Of a DNA stretch of 64,000 nucleotides, positions 9,362 to 18,395 are shown piece by piece. Position 1 is the first letter of the stretch; each line of letters starts with the position of its first letter. The notes below the pieces were generated by a model. The model was not told where the DNA came from. It did not search any database and saw nothing but the letters and a program-made list of their open reading frames with translations. This DNA is from Endozoicomonas montiporae CL-33. GTDB taxonomy: Bacteria; Pseudomonadota; Gammaproteobacteria; Pseudomonadales; Endozoicomonadaceae. The stretch lies in assembly GCF_001583435.1 (NCBI RefSeq), contig NZ_CP013251.1, positions 2,129,617 through 2,193,616 of the forward strand. Direction: 5' to 3'. Made by a program: the position numbers and the translations under genes.

Positions 9362-9577
9362 TCTTTATCGTCAACGACCGCCCCAGCCCCGGCTGACTCT
9401 TTATCGTCAACGACCACCCCAGCCCCGGCTGACTCTATATCGTCAACGACCACCCCAGCCCCGGCTCACTCTTTATCATCAACGACCGCCCCAGCCCCGG
9501 CTCGCTCTTTATCATCAACGACTGCCTCAGCCCCGGCTCACTCTTTATCGTCAACGACCGCTCCAATAGACTCTCTG
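9362..9577 (+). repeat. 36 bp coding repeats giving a 12-residue Ser/Thr/Pro linker
   Basis: Six imperfect in-frame units of 36 bp encode SLSSTTAPAPAD-like repeats; the last degrades to SLSSTTAPIDSL. They are inserted in the protease domain, between the mature N-terminus and the histidine segment. Confidence 0.93.
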
Positions 9578-9799
9578 ACGGTTCCAGTTAGCGTTCTGCC
9601 TTCCATTCCGAAGATAAAAAAATATCAGGAAACATCAGGTTTTGAGTGCTCTGGAATGCTTGTGGATCGCTTGTGGGTGATGACTGCAGCGCATTGTCTG
9701 GATAGCAATAAAGGAAAAGCATTGAAAAAGTTTGTCAAACTCACCTTTGTTAACCCTCTCACCGATGAAGTGATAGTCCGAACCAGTCGCTTTTATTTA

Positions 9800-11522
9800 G
9801 TGCCTGTCAGAAAACCTCTGAAAAACGGCAGTCGTTCTTGGCCGACAGAAGTTGATAACGGCTGGATTTGAGTTACCAGACGAACAAAGGATGTTTTTTG
9901 TACCGCACTGTTCAAAATACAACCTGATTCGACTATCTACAAGCGCAGTAATCTCTCATGCCCGGCATGATCAAAAGTAAACTGACGGAAGCCTGGCTGA
10001 AAGGCTACTGACGATCTCTGGTCAGCAGAATTTTACCCAGCCGTTTCAGGTTGCTGGCGACAACAGCCAGTGCGACATAGCGCTCAAAGCCTTCTATCCC
10101 TTTATCCGGGCATTTGTCGAGACCATTCGCTTCCAGTGCATTGATATCGGATTCAACGGCTGAGTGCTTCCTTCTTGCCCGGATAAATTCCGGGTGGCAT
10201 TCCCGTTTTTTGTCATTGGCTGACAGCCTGCCTTTCTTGGGAAGAACTGAATGCTCCAGAAGAACTTCCAGCTTTTCAAGATTGCCCGGACTCCAGAAGC
10301 CTTTGTCGTAGCTCACCTGGCTTAATGTCGGGAACCGCTTTTTGGCAGCCTCGGCCATAGGTACTGTAACCTGGTCGTCTGTTTGTTTTTGCATGACCTG
10401 ATGATGCAAAGTAAAACCGAACTGATCCTGCAACACGCAGACCCGTAACCCCAGTTCAACCGGAGTTCCGGCTTTGCCTTTGCTGATCCATTCTGTATGA
10501 GGCTCAAAGATTGAGAACACCTTCTCATTATGGGGAATCTGCTCATGTTCTATCACCCGTCGGTAAATCAGGTTTATCTGGTGACGGCTGTGGGCTATGT
10601 GGTATTTGAGGTTTTCCAGCCTTGGCTCATCCGGTTGTTTTTTCAACAGCAAGGACAAGGTCGTTTCAGCTTTGCGGACAATTGAAAGGCTGTACTTTAT
10701 GTACTCAAGGTGAGCCATTTCAATGTCGTGCTGCCGCTGCTGTTGTTTCAGTTCACAGGTTGCGCTGGAATGCTTCAGGTTTCGAGCCTTGTTGTAGCGT
10801 TTGCGATGCTGGTCTTTAAGATATTTGCTCTGACGCCAGCCCGGAAGCTGGTACTGATTGGAGAGAGCGGATGCAAACTCAATGCTTTTACGGCAAGCGT
10901 CGCTCAGAAGGCTGATATCCGTGGGGAAATGGACATCGGTTTTGACTACGAAGGAATCGGCACGGCCATGTAGCGGCTCATCTTTTTTTTAACCAGCTGG
11001 TGACCTGCATCCACCGTGACCTGGTTAATCTGATCCAGTATCTCCGGTGTGAAGAGGCTGATGTTATCCTGCAATGTTTGTATGTGGTAGGAATGGGTAC
11101 AATATGGGCCGTGACCGAGCATTTTCCGTAATGTCCCATGTTCATTAGCCAACTCTTGCAGGCGGTCGTAGTCACAATTAGTGACAAGGCGCAGAGTGCC
11201 AAAGACCAGAATGTTCCAGAGGTCCATACCGGGACGACCATTGTGCCGACTGGCAGGAATCATGTTCTCAAGCACCTGAAAAACCCTGTGTCGCAGCTCA
11301 GGTGTTATCCAGATATGTTGCAGCCCCCGAAGCAGACGGGGAATGTCGTCTCTGGACTTGGGATTAAACGTGATGGCGGAGATATCAACTTCGCCCAACT
11401 GCATTTGTGGGTTGATGGTTTGGCGCATAAATGTGGAAACAGCCTGTTTTGGAAAATCTTCGAGTACTATATGGGGCTGCAGGCTGCTGTTTTCAAGTGT
11501 TTGTGGGTTTTCGGACAGGCAC
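9800..11522 (-). mobile_element. ISNCY-like insertion sequence, 1723 bp
   Basis: The ends are 17 bp inverted repeats with one mismatch: GTGCCTGTCAGAAAACC at 9800-9816 and the complement of GTGCCTGTCCGAAAACC at 11506-11522. A 6 bp target duplication TATTTA is at 9794-9799 and 11523-11528. One transposase is encoded on the minus strand in two overlapping frames. The clean ends and duplications suggest recent insertion. Confidence 0.92.
10005..11428 (-). CDS. ISNCY-type transposase, two frames joined by a -1 slippery site
   Basis: Frame 0 runs from ATG 11428 (MRQTINPQMQLGEVDISAIT) and would stop at 10946 after 160 residues. At 10990-10982 the codons AAA AAA AAG include the slippery heptamer A-AAA-AAG. 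A -1 shift there enters a frame open to 10005, continuing DEPLHGRADSFVVKTDVHFP and ending KILLTRDRQ. The joined product is about 474 residues, a normal length for ISNCY (ISDol1-like) transposases. The site could be programmed frameshifting, or an A-run slip that killed the gene; the canonical heptamer favours programming. Confidence 0.8.
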
Positions 11523-12147
11523 TATTTACGTCATCCTGATTTTCGTAGTGTTGGTGATGGCAATGACATTGCTTTCATTTTGCTTGACGAGGCCGTTGAC
11601 GATATCACTCCCGTTAACATTGACTGGAGAGAAATGACCGATGATGAGGTTGAATCAACGAAGCCAGTGGTGAATGCATGTGGCTGGGGGCGAATGAAAG
11701 CCAGGGAAGATGTTTACCCTAAACGTTTACAATGTACTCAACTGAATTTGTTATCAGGAAGGTTATGTAATGATCTTTATAACCCTTACAAGGAGCTAGG
11801 GTTAATCAGCCATTCAGACTCTGAACTGTGTGCGAGTGTTAGCGATTATAAAAAAGATACTTGTTATGGAGATAGTGGCGGTCCTTTATTTCAAATTAGA
11901 ATGAATTCGCAAACAAGCAAAATGGAAGCGTATTTGGTGGCTATTGTTTCGCATGGTGATCGCTGTGCCAAAAGAGAGAAACCGGGGGTATATGTACGGC
12001 TTTCCCATTTTGAACATTTTGGGCGGTGTATTCTTGAAGATGGCCTTGAGTGTGACTATGTCAGCAATTTCCTCACCAAACACCAAAAGAACAAATTGAA
12101 AGGTGGTTTTTTGAGAGCCTCTCCGTAATTTTTTTGCAAGCTGCGAT

Positions 12148-12225
12148 AAAAAAGGCTCCGGTTTTTGATGCTTTTTGTAGCATAACACCATTATGATGCT
12201 TCTCAAAAAACCAAAAACAGGAGCC
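12148..12225 (-). terminator. Long hairpin with U-run after ffh
   Basis: On the minus strand GGCTCC-TGTTTTTG (12225-12211) pairs with CAAAAACCGGAGCC (12168-12154) and is followed by six T. It sits between the convergent protease gene and ffh. The 42-base loop is unusually large, so it may derive from a mobile-element end. Confidence 0.5.
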
Positions 12226-12317
12226 ATTCCTTGTGGCTTTTGATATTCACAAAAGATTATGGTCAGTCCGATAGCGTAACAACTTGAACTGACAAGGAAA
12301 ATGATTGGCAATCCCTG

Positions 12318-13724
12318 TTAGAAAGGGAACTTCTTGCCACCACCCGGAGGCATCATACCACCCATGCCGCCCGGCATCTGACCTTTCATGCCGCCCAGTC
12401 CACGCATCAGTTTGCTCATGCCGCCTTTTTTGGAGACTTTCTTCATCATCTTGGACATCTGCTTGTGCTGTTTAATCAGACGGTTGATGTCCTGAATCTG
12501 TGTGCCGGAACCGGCTGCGATGCGTTTTTTGCGCGAACCGTTCATAATGTCCGGGTTGGCGCGCTCGGCAGGTGTCATAGAGTTGATGATGGCCTCCATT
12601 TGGACAAAAATCTTATTGTCCATCTGCCCCGGCATATTGGCAGGCATGCCGGGCATTCCCGGTAGCTTGTCCATGACGCCGGCAAGGCCGCCCATTTTTT
12701 TCATCTGCTGTAGCTGGTCGCGGAAGTCTTCGAGGTCGAAGCCTTTGCCTTTCTTCAGCTTGGTGGCCAGTTTGTCGGCTTTTTTCTTGTCGAGCTTCTG
12801 CTCGGCTTCTTCGATCAGGGAGAGAACGTCACCCATGCCGAGGATTCGGGAGGCGATACGATCCGGATGGAACGGATCCAGTGCGTCGATTTTTTCACCC
12901 ACACCAATAAACTTGATCGGTTTGCCGGTAATGTGGCGCACGGACAGGGCAGCACCACCGCGGGCATCACCATCGGCTTTGGTCAGAATAACACCGGTCA
13001 GTGGCAGAGCGTCGCCAAACGCTTTGGCCGTATTGGCGGCATCCTGACCGGTCATGGCATCGACCACGAACAGGGTTTCTACCGGATTGATGGCAGAGTG
13101 CAGAGACTGAATCTCTTCCATCATTTCGCCATCAATATGCAAACGACCGGCGGTATCGACAATCAGAACATCATAGTGACCAATGCGGGCTTCCTGAATA
13201 GCGGCATTGGCAATATCAACAGGCTTTTGCTGAATGTCGGACGGGAAGAATTCCACGCCCACTTCGCCTGCCAGTGTTTCCAGCTGTTTAATCGCTGCCG
13301 GACGGTACACGTCGGCAGACACCACCAAGACTTTCTTTTTGTGGCGTTCTTTCAGGAATTTGGACAGCTTGGCGACCGAGGTGGTTTTACCCGCACCCTG
13401 CAAGCCTGCCATCAGGATGACAGCGGGCGGCTGGGTGGCAAGGTTCAGCTCGTCATTGGCTGCACCCATCACCTCGATCAGTTCGGCCTGAACGATTTTG
13501 ACAAACGCCTGACCCGGGCTCAGGCTGGACTGAACTTCCTGACCAATGGCGCGTTCTTTGATGCGGCTGATGAACTCTCTGACCACTGGCAGGGCAACGT
13601 CTGCCTCCAGCAGCGCCATGCGCACTTCGCGCAGGGTGTCTTTAATGTTGTCTTCAGACAGCTTGGCCTTGCCGGTGACGTTTTTTAACGTTTGCGACAG
13701 GCGTTCGGTTAAATTCTCAAACAT
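12318..13724 (-). CDS. ffh: Signal recognition particle protein Ffh
   Basis: GTPase that with 4.5S RNA brings ribosomes making membrane proteins to FtsY. It has 468 residues. The N domain is followed by the G domain with P-loop GLQGAGKTTS (near 107), DTAGRLHIDGE, and TKADGDARGGAALS. The C-terminal M domain is methionine- and glycine-rich (MSKMMKKVSKKGGMSKLM). It is divergent from the ypjD-like gene, which is the usual arrangement. Confidence 0.98.
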   Translation of the reverse strand: MFENLTERLSQTLKNVTGKAKLSEDNIKDTLREVRMALLEADVALPVVREFISRIKERAIGQEVQSSLSPGQAFVKIVQAELIEVMGAANDELNLATQPPAVILMAGLQGAGKTTSVAKLSKFLKERHKKKVLVVSADVYRPAAIKQLETLAGEVGVEFFPSDIQQKPVDIANAAIQEARIGHYDVLIVDTAGRLHIDGEMMEEIQSLHSAINPVETLFVVDAMTGQDAANTAKAFGDALPLTGVILTKADGDARGGAALSVRHITGKPIKFIGVGEKIDALDPFHPDRIASRILGMGDVLSLIEEAEQKLDKKKADKLATKLKKGKGFDLEDFRDQLQQMKKMGGLAGVMDKLPGMPGMPANMPGQMDNKIFVQMEAIINSMTPAERANPDIMNGSRKKRIAAGSGTQIQDINRLIKQHKQMSKMMKKVSKKGGMSKLMRGLGGMKGQMPGGMGGMMPPGGGKKFPF

Positions 13725-13944
13725 TCTGTATTCCCGAAGTCACGGTAGAACAAGGTGACTCTTAGAAGATGTGAAGCAGGTTGTGAGGTATTATATCCAA
13801 AATTCGCAGAAAAGGGGCAGTGTGATGTGTTGATCAGTGAGGCTGAGGCTGTTGCAATGATTATCCAGATTGAAGCAGGCCGTAAAAGTCTGTTCATTGA
13901 GTCTTAACCGGACATGTGACACACTCACCCGATAACAACACCGC

Positions 13945-14766
13945 ATGGTTAAGAGTGTTACAGCCGAAATGAATGTTATGCTGGCGAGTATCGGGGCGTT
14001 TGTGTTTTATTCTCTGGGGGCTTTTACCCAGGGGCGCAGGGTATTCATCCAGTCCGGTTCCCGTCAGATGGTGCTGGCGGCTACGGCTGTTGGTGCGGTG
14101 TTCCAGACAGTTGCTCTGTACTTTTCACTGCATGGTTCTGGTGGTATCAATCTTGGGTTGTTTAATATTGCTTCTTTAAGCACCTTGATGGTCACCATGG
14201 TGGTGCTGCTCAGTAGTCTGAAAAAACCTTCCGAAAGCCTGTTTCTTCTGATTCTTCCTTTTACGATATTAACGGTTCTGCTGGCCTGGCTGGCTCCGGT
14301 GGATCATATTGTCTGGCGACCGCCTTCAATGATGGTGGCGCACGTTCTTTTATCGGTACTAGCGTATGGCATTCTGATGGTGGCTGCGTTTCAGGCATTG
14401 ATGCTGTCTTATCAGGAGCGTCAGCTAAAGCATCATAATCGCCGTAAAATCATGCAGGCACTGCCGCCCTTGCAGACGATGGAAAAGCTGCTGTTTGAAT
14501 ATGTCGCGGTCGGACTGATTTTGCTGACACTGGCCCTGATGACCGGCTTTTTGTTTATGGACGATATGTTCGCTACCCGCATTATTCATAAAACCGTTCT
14601 TTCTATCATGGCGTGGGGACTGTTTGCTACATTGCTGATTGGGCGAAAGCTGTACGGTTGGCGGGGGCAGACCGCCATGCGCTGGACCGTGGCCGGACTG
14701 GTGATGTTGATGGTGGCTTACTTTGGTTGGCACCTGATGGTTGAATTGTGGCTGTCTACTACATAA
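13945..14766 (+). CDS. ypjD: YpjD-like inner-membrane protein of the CcsA family
   Basis: A 273-residue, largely hydrophobic protein with about eight membrane segments, resembling the cytochrome c assembly (CcsA/CcmC) fold. Motifs include VDHIVWRPPSMMVAHVLLS and KTVLSIMAWGLFATLLIGRKLYGWRGQ. The position, divergent from ffh and just before the CorB-like gene, is conserved in gammaproteobacteria (ypjD beside ffh and yfjD). Its exact role is not established. An internal Met (MNVMLASIGAF) is an alternative start. Confidence 0.85.
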   Translation: MVKSVTAEMNVMLASIGAFVFYSLGAFTQGRRVFIQSGSRQMVLAATAVGAVFQTVALYFSLHGSGGINLGLFNIASLSTLMVTMVVLLSSLKKPSESLFLLILPFTILTVLLAWLAPVDHIVWRPPSMMVAHVLLSVLAYGILMVAAFQALMLSYQERQLKHHNRRKIMQALPPLQTMEKLLFEYVAVGLILLTLALMTGFLFMDDMFATRIIHKTVLSIMAWGLFATLLIGRKLYGWRGQTAMRWTVAGLVMLMVAYFGWHLMVELWLSTT

Positions 14767-14863
14767 TCCACTGCATAAATCGTGGTGAAGGGCTGCCTTT
14801 TGAGGCGGTCTGACGGTAAACTACTGGCTTACACTATTTTCCAAAAACGAGGCGTTACCCCCC

Positions 14864-16114
14864 TTGAGTGAAGCATCCCTGAGTGTTCTGGTGGGCATTC
14901 TTATTTCCCTGCTGCTGTTCTCTGCTTTTTTCTCCAGTTCTGAAACCGGCATGATGGCGATTAACCGCTATCGTCTGCGTCATCTGGTTCGTAAAGGGCA
15001 TCGTGCTGCCCGACGCACCCATGGTCTGCTGGAGCGTCCGGATCGGTTGATCGGGGTCATTCTGATTGGTAACAACTTCGTTAATATTCTTGCTTCGGCA
15101 CTGGCAACGGTGATCGCAACCCGAATCTGGGGCGATAGCGGTATTGCCATTGCCACCTTTGGCCTGACGCTGGTGGTGCTGATTTTTGGTGAGGTCACGC
15201 CGAAAACCCTGGCTGCCATGTTTCCCGAGCGCATTGCATTTCCGGCTTCTGTCGTGTTATCGCCTATGCTGAAAGTGCTGTACCCGGCGGTGGTTGCCCT
15301 GAACTGGATTTGTGGCATGTTGCTCAGGCCGTTTGGTATCAAGCCTGGTCAAAGGAGTCAGGATCAGTTAAATGTTGAAGAACTGCGAACCCTGGTCAAC
15401 GATCCGGGCATGTTATTACCGCAAAAGCGTCGTGGTATGCTGCTGGGCATTCTGGATCTGGAAAAGGTGCGGGTTGATGACATTATGGTGCCCCGTAATG
15501 AAGTAGTGGGCATTGATCTTGATGATGATATTAAAGATATTATTGACCAGTTACACGACACCCAGCACACACGGCTGCCGGTATTTCGCGGGGATGTGAA
15601 TAACATTGTCGGTATGCTGCATATGCGTAAGGTTGCCCGCCTACTGAGTCAGGAAGAGGTGAATAAGGCGATGTTGATGCAGGAAACCATTGAACCCTAT
15701 TACGTGCCGGAAAGTACGCCGCTTCATACCCAGCTGTTCAACTTTCAGCAAACCAAAGAGCGGGTGGCGCTGGTGGTGGATGAGTACGGCGACATTCTCG
15801 GACTGGTCACGCTGGAAGATATTCTGGAAGAAATTGTGGGTGACTTTACCACCGATGTCTCTGACAGCAGTCAGGATATAACGCCGCAGGAAGATGGTAC
15901 CTATATTATTGATGGCTCGGCATCTCTGCGTGATATTAACCGGGCGCTGGGTTGGGCTCTGCCAACGGAAGAAGCGAGAACCCTGAATGGCCTGATTACG
16001 GAAGAAATGGAAACCATTCCTGATTCGAGTGTTTGTCTGAAGGTGGGTGGTTACAAGCTGGAAATTATGCTGGTGAAGGATAACCGTGTGAAGTCGGTGA
16101 AGGTCTGGCAGTAG
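14864..16114 (+). CDS. corB: CNNM/CBS-domain membrane protein, CorB (YfjD) type
   Basis: Probable Mg/Co efflux protein in the inner membrane. It has 416 residues. Four membrane segments form the CNNM (DUF21) domain (residues 1-185; SSSETGMMAINRYRLRHLV, FGEVTPKTLAAMFPERIAF). Two CBS domains follow (about 200-325; VDDIMVPRNEVVGIDLDD and VALVVDEYGDILGLVTLEDILEEIVGD), then a C-terminal CorC_HlyC domain. It follows ypjD by about 100 bp. The ATG start follows TTGAGTGAAGC; TTG 14864 is the listed start. Confidence 0.92.
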   Translation: MSEASLSVLVGILISLLLFSAFFSSSETGMMAINRYRLRHLVRKGHRAARRTHGLLERPDRLIGVILIGNNFVNILASALATVIATRIWGDSGIAIATFGLTLVVLIFGEVTPKTLAAMFPERIAFPASVVLSPMLKVLYPAVVALNWICGMLLRPFGIKPGQRSQDQLNVEELRTLVNDPGMLLPQKRRGMLLGILDLEKVRVDDIMVPRNEVVGIDLDDDIKDIIDQLHDTQHTRLPVFRGDVNNIVGMLHMRKVARLLSQEEVNKAMLMQETIEPYYVPESTPLHTQLFNFQQTKERVALVVDEYGDILGLVTLEDILEEIVGDFTTDVSDSSQDITPQEDGTYIIDGSASLRDINRALGWALPTEEARTLNGLITEEMETIPDSSVCLKVGGYKLEIMLVKDNRVKSVKVWQ

Positions 16115-16162
16115 TCAGGCCTTCACAGGTTAGCATTTTCGCCGTAAGCCCCCTGACTTTTA

Positions 16163-17885
16163 GAGGGTGTCGCAAAACCCACTACAAGCCGGTAATCTGG
16201 ATATAAAGTAGCTTTACCGGCTTCAGTATGACAGCAAGACCGCAAATCAAGATTAATACAGCTCCACAGCTCGATATTTTTTCAGGTGCAGCCAGTAGTC
16301 CGGATCACAAAAAACACGATAAGCCCAAAGGATCAGGCAACAAAACAGACAAACGACGTTTTGTTGCTCCGAACCCCAACGCCATCACCCTTGGCAACTC
16401 TAACTTGAAAGAACACCTTGAGCTAACTGGTCAGAAAACACCTTTTACTGTTGCATCCCTTCTTGATGAGCAAGACTGGTCTGATTTTGAGCAAAGGTAT
16501 GCCTCAGAAGGTCGCCCTCCTTATTCACCCCGTAACATGATGGGTTTGATTCTCTATGGCATTATGCAGGGCATTACCTCGCTGAGAACTCTGGAGCGAC
16601 TAGCCCGTGTTGATCTTGGCTGTATGTGGGTTACCGGTGGGATTTTTCCAGACCACGCCATTATTGGTCGCTTCATCAATATGCATAGCAAGTCCATGGC
16701 CGGTGCATTTTTTGAAAGCCTGACACGAGCCGTCCTCAAAAAGACGAACTCTGATGGTAGCTGTCTGGCTGGTGATGGAACGGTCATAGAAGCCGCCTGC
16801 TCAAGCTACAACCTGATGAAGCAGGAGGCTGCACAACAGGCTCATGAAACAGCACAAAAGCAAGCTGACAACCATCCAGACTGTCCTGAAAACAAAAAGA
16901 AACTGGAGATGGCCAGCAGTACTCTCGAAGCAGTTATTGAACGCAACGAGAAGCGAAAAAAGAATGGTAAATCAGGAAGTGCTGTCGTTAGCCCTACAGA
17001 GCCTGAAGCCGTTGTTCAAAAGATGAAACGGGGGCGAGGTTATACAACGGGTTACAAACCATCCGTGTTAGCCAATAACAAGCGGGTGGTACTGGCTCAG
17101 GCTGTTGATCCCACCAATGAAACAACTGTCGTAAGTCCAATGCTTGATCAGTCAATGCAGATCACGGGCAAACCAGTAGATGAAATGCTTCTGGATGCTG
17201 GTTACTTCAATGATGAAGTCATTTCAACCAGTCTGGAACGCGACATCAGCCTGCTATGCCCTGAGGGTAAAGAGCCAGGCAAGCCCAAAGAATCCAAAAA
17301 GTTCCAGAAGGGACATTTTTATTATGATGAGACTAATGACGTTTATCGTTGCCCTGCAGGAAAAGAGCTGGTTCTCATCGGGCAGATAAAGGGAAGCATT
17401 CGCACAAAAGAGCAAAAGATATATGGCAATGGACCGTGTGAAGGTTGTCCTCTCAAAGATCAGTGTACGACCAATAAGAAAGGGCGCCGCATAAAACGCT
17501 ATGCGATGGATGATGCCAAGGATGCACTGAGGCAGGTTATGCAGCACCCGAAAGCTAAAAAGTCTTTCAGCAAAAGAAAGGCGATGGTTGAGCCTGTCTT
17601 TGCCTATTTACGGGATATACAGGGGTTAAACCGTTTTCGTCGCAAGGGGTTGGAGAAAGTTAAACTGGAGTTTGGCTTACACCTGCTGGCCTATAACCTG
17701 AGCCGGGCTGTAAAAGCCAGTTTTCACGCTATTTTCAGGTACAACAGGATTCTCTGGCTGTACTTTGAGCGGTATCGGCCATTTGACAGAAAATGGGGCA
17801 GCTGGGAAAGAGATCCAGTGAAGCGTCATTCTTTGCAGAGAAAAGTGCTTCACTGGGTTTAAATTTTGGCTTTTAAGACACCCTC
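16163..17885 (+). mobile_element. IS1182-family element, copy 1 (1723 bp)
   Basis: Begins GAGGGTGTCGC at 16163 and ends with its near-complement GACACCCTC at 17885. Flanked by a 5 bp duplication TTTTA (16158-16162 and 17886-17890), which is the loop of the IS605 left hairpin. One intact transposase gene. Confidence 0.88.
16228..17862 (+). CDS. IS1182-family transposase, copy 1
   Basis: A 544-residue DDE transposase. An N-terminal domain (EGRPPYSPRNMMGLILYGI, MWVTGGIFPDHAIIGRFI) is followed by the catalytic region with LAGDGTVIEAACSSYN, DEMLLDAGYFNDEVI and a Cys-rich insert (CEGCPLKDQC). The C-terminal KRKAMVEPVFAYLRDIQG carries the expected Glu. It appears intact. It is similar to copy 2 through most of its length but the last 45 residues differ completely, so the copies are related elements rather than a fresh duplication. 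Confidence 0.93.
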   Translation: MTARPQIKINTAPQLDIFSGAASSPDHKKHDKPKGSGNKTDKRRFVAPNPNAITLGNSNLKEHLELTGQKTPFTVASLLDEQDWSDFEQRYASEGRPPYSPRNMMGLILYGIMQGITSLRTLERLARVDLGCMWVTGGIFPDHAIIGRFINMHSKSMAGAFFESLTRAVLKKTNSDGSCLAGDGTVIEAACSSYNLMKQEAAQQAHETAQKQADNHPDCPENKKKLEMASSTLEAVIERNEKRKKNGKSGSAVVSPTEPEAVVQKMKRGRGYTTGYKPSVLANNKRVVLAQAVDPTNETTVVSPMLDQSMQITGKPVDEMLLDAGYFNDEVISTSLERDISLLCPEGKEPGKPKESKKFQKGHFYYDETNDVYRCPAGKELVLIGQIKGSIRTKEQKIYGNGPCEGCPLKDQCTTNKKGRRIKRYAMDDAKDALRQVMQHPKAKKSFSKRKAMVEPVFAYLRDIQGLNRFRRKGLEKVKLEFGLHLLAYNLSRAVKASFHAIFRYNRILWLYFERYRPFDRKWGSWERDPVKRHSLQRKVLHWV

Positions 17886-17925
17886 TTTTAGGCAGGGGAT
17901 ATAAGGCGGGAGTCCGCAAGGACTC

Positions 17926-18330
17926 CTAATCAGGTCTGGCTTGATTCTCAATGTAGGTTTTGAGCACATCAATGCTTGCGCCGCCGCAACTGCCAGCAAA
18001 GTAACTTCTTGCCCATAAAGCATTTTTCAAATAGGCAGGCTTTACCAGTTCTGGATGATGTAGCTTCATTTTTCGGCTGCTGACCCCTTTGAGGCTATTC
18101 ACTAGCTTTGATAGCTGTACTTTTGGTGGATAGTGAATGAGCAGGTGTATATGGTCAGTTTCTCCATTAAATTCGATCAGCTCTACCTCAAACTCATTGC
18201 ACACATGCCGGAAAATATTTTCCAGAGTCTTGAGGTGCTTATCATTAAACACTTTACCTCTATATTTGGTGGAGAAAACCAAGTGGGCGTGAAGCTCAAA
18301 AGCGCAGTGCCTACCTTTTCGTATTGTCAA
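17926..18330 (-). CDS. tnpA: IS200/IS605 TnpA, single-strand Y1 transposase
   Basis: Cuts and joins single-stranded hairpin ends of the element. It has 134 residues. The HUH metal motif is His60-Ile-His62 (DHIHLLIHYPP) and the nucleophile is Tyr126 in KTYIENQ. It appears complete. It diverges from tnpB, as in IS605 itself. Its substrate hairpins at both ends are now split by IS1182 copies, so the element is probably immobile. Confidence 0.93.
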   Translation of the reverse strand: MTIRKGRHCAFELHAHLVFSTKYRGKVFNDKHLKTLENIFRHVCNEFEVELIEFNGETDHIHLLIHYPPKVQLSKLVNSLKGVSSRKMKLHHPELVKPAYLKNALWARSYFAGSCGGASIDVLKTYIENQARPD

Positions 18331-18395
18331 AATACACCAACCTGCTATTATGCGTTATAAATATTTAAATCAAAGTATATAGCAGATATACACCA

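Larger units (their letters stand above)
9053..12128 (+). pseudogene. Trypsin-family serine protease gene interrupted by an IS
   Basis: Two halves of one S1 protease flank an IS. The first (9053-9799, 249 codons) has a signal-like N-terminus, a zymogen-type junction QRRRVIGGQASDWRQYPW, a Ser/Thr/Pro/Ala repeat linker and TAAHC with His214. The second (11529-12128) carries NDIAF (Asp262 in the rebuilt numbering) and CYGDSGGPLF (Ser365). Removing 9800-11522 and one copy of the 6 bp target repeat joins the frames exactly: RFYL then RHPDFRSV. The rebuilt protein is 448 residues with a complete His-Asp-Ser triad. Such mucin-linker trypsins are more familiar in animals; here it was probably exported. 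As it stands the gene can only make a truncated product. Confidence 0.9.

Noticed and set aside
9306..9569. 87-residue frame of Arg-Leu-Thr-Leu-Tyr repeats
   Set aside because: It is an alternative frame through the 36 bp coding repeats of the protease.
9362..9577. Possible CRISPR array
   Set aside because: The repeats are contiguous and in frame with no unique spacers; no cas genes are near. I saw no CRISPR array elsewhere in the window.
12236..12280. Short frame reading VAFDIHKRLWSVR after the ffh terminator
   Set aside because: Only 13 codons before a stop; it might be an IS relic, but nothing else supports it.
18133..18360. Plus-strand frame across tnpA
   Set aside because: It is antisense to tnpA, whose HUH and Tyr motifs are clear.
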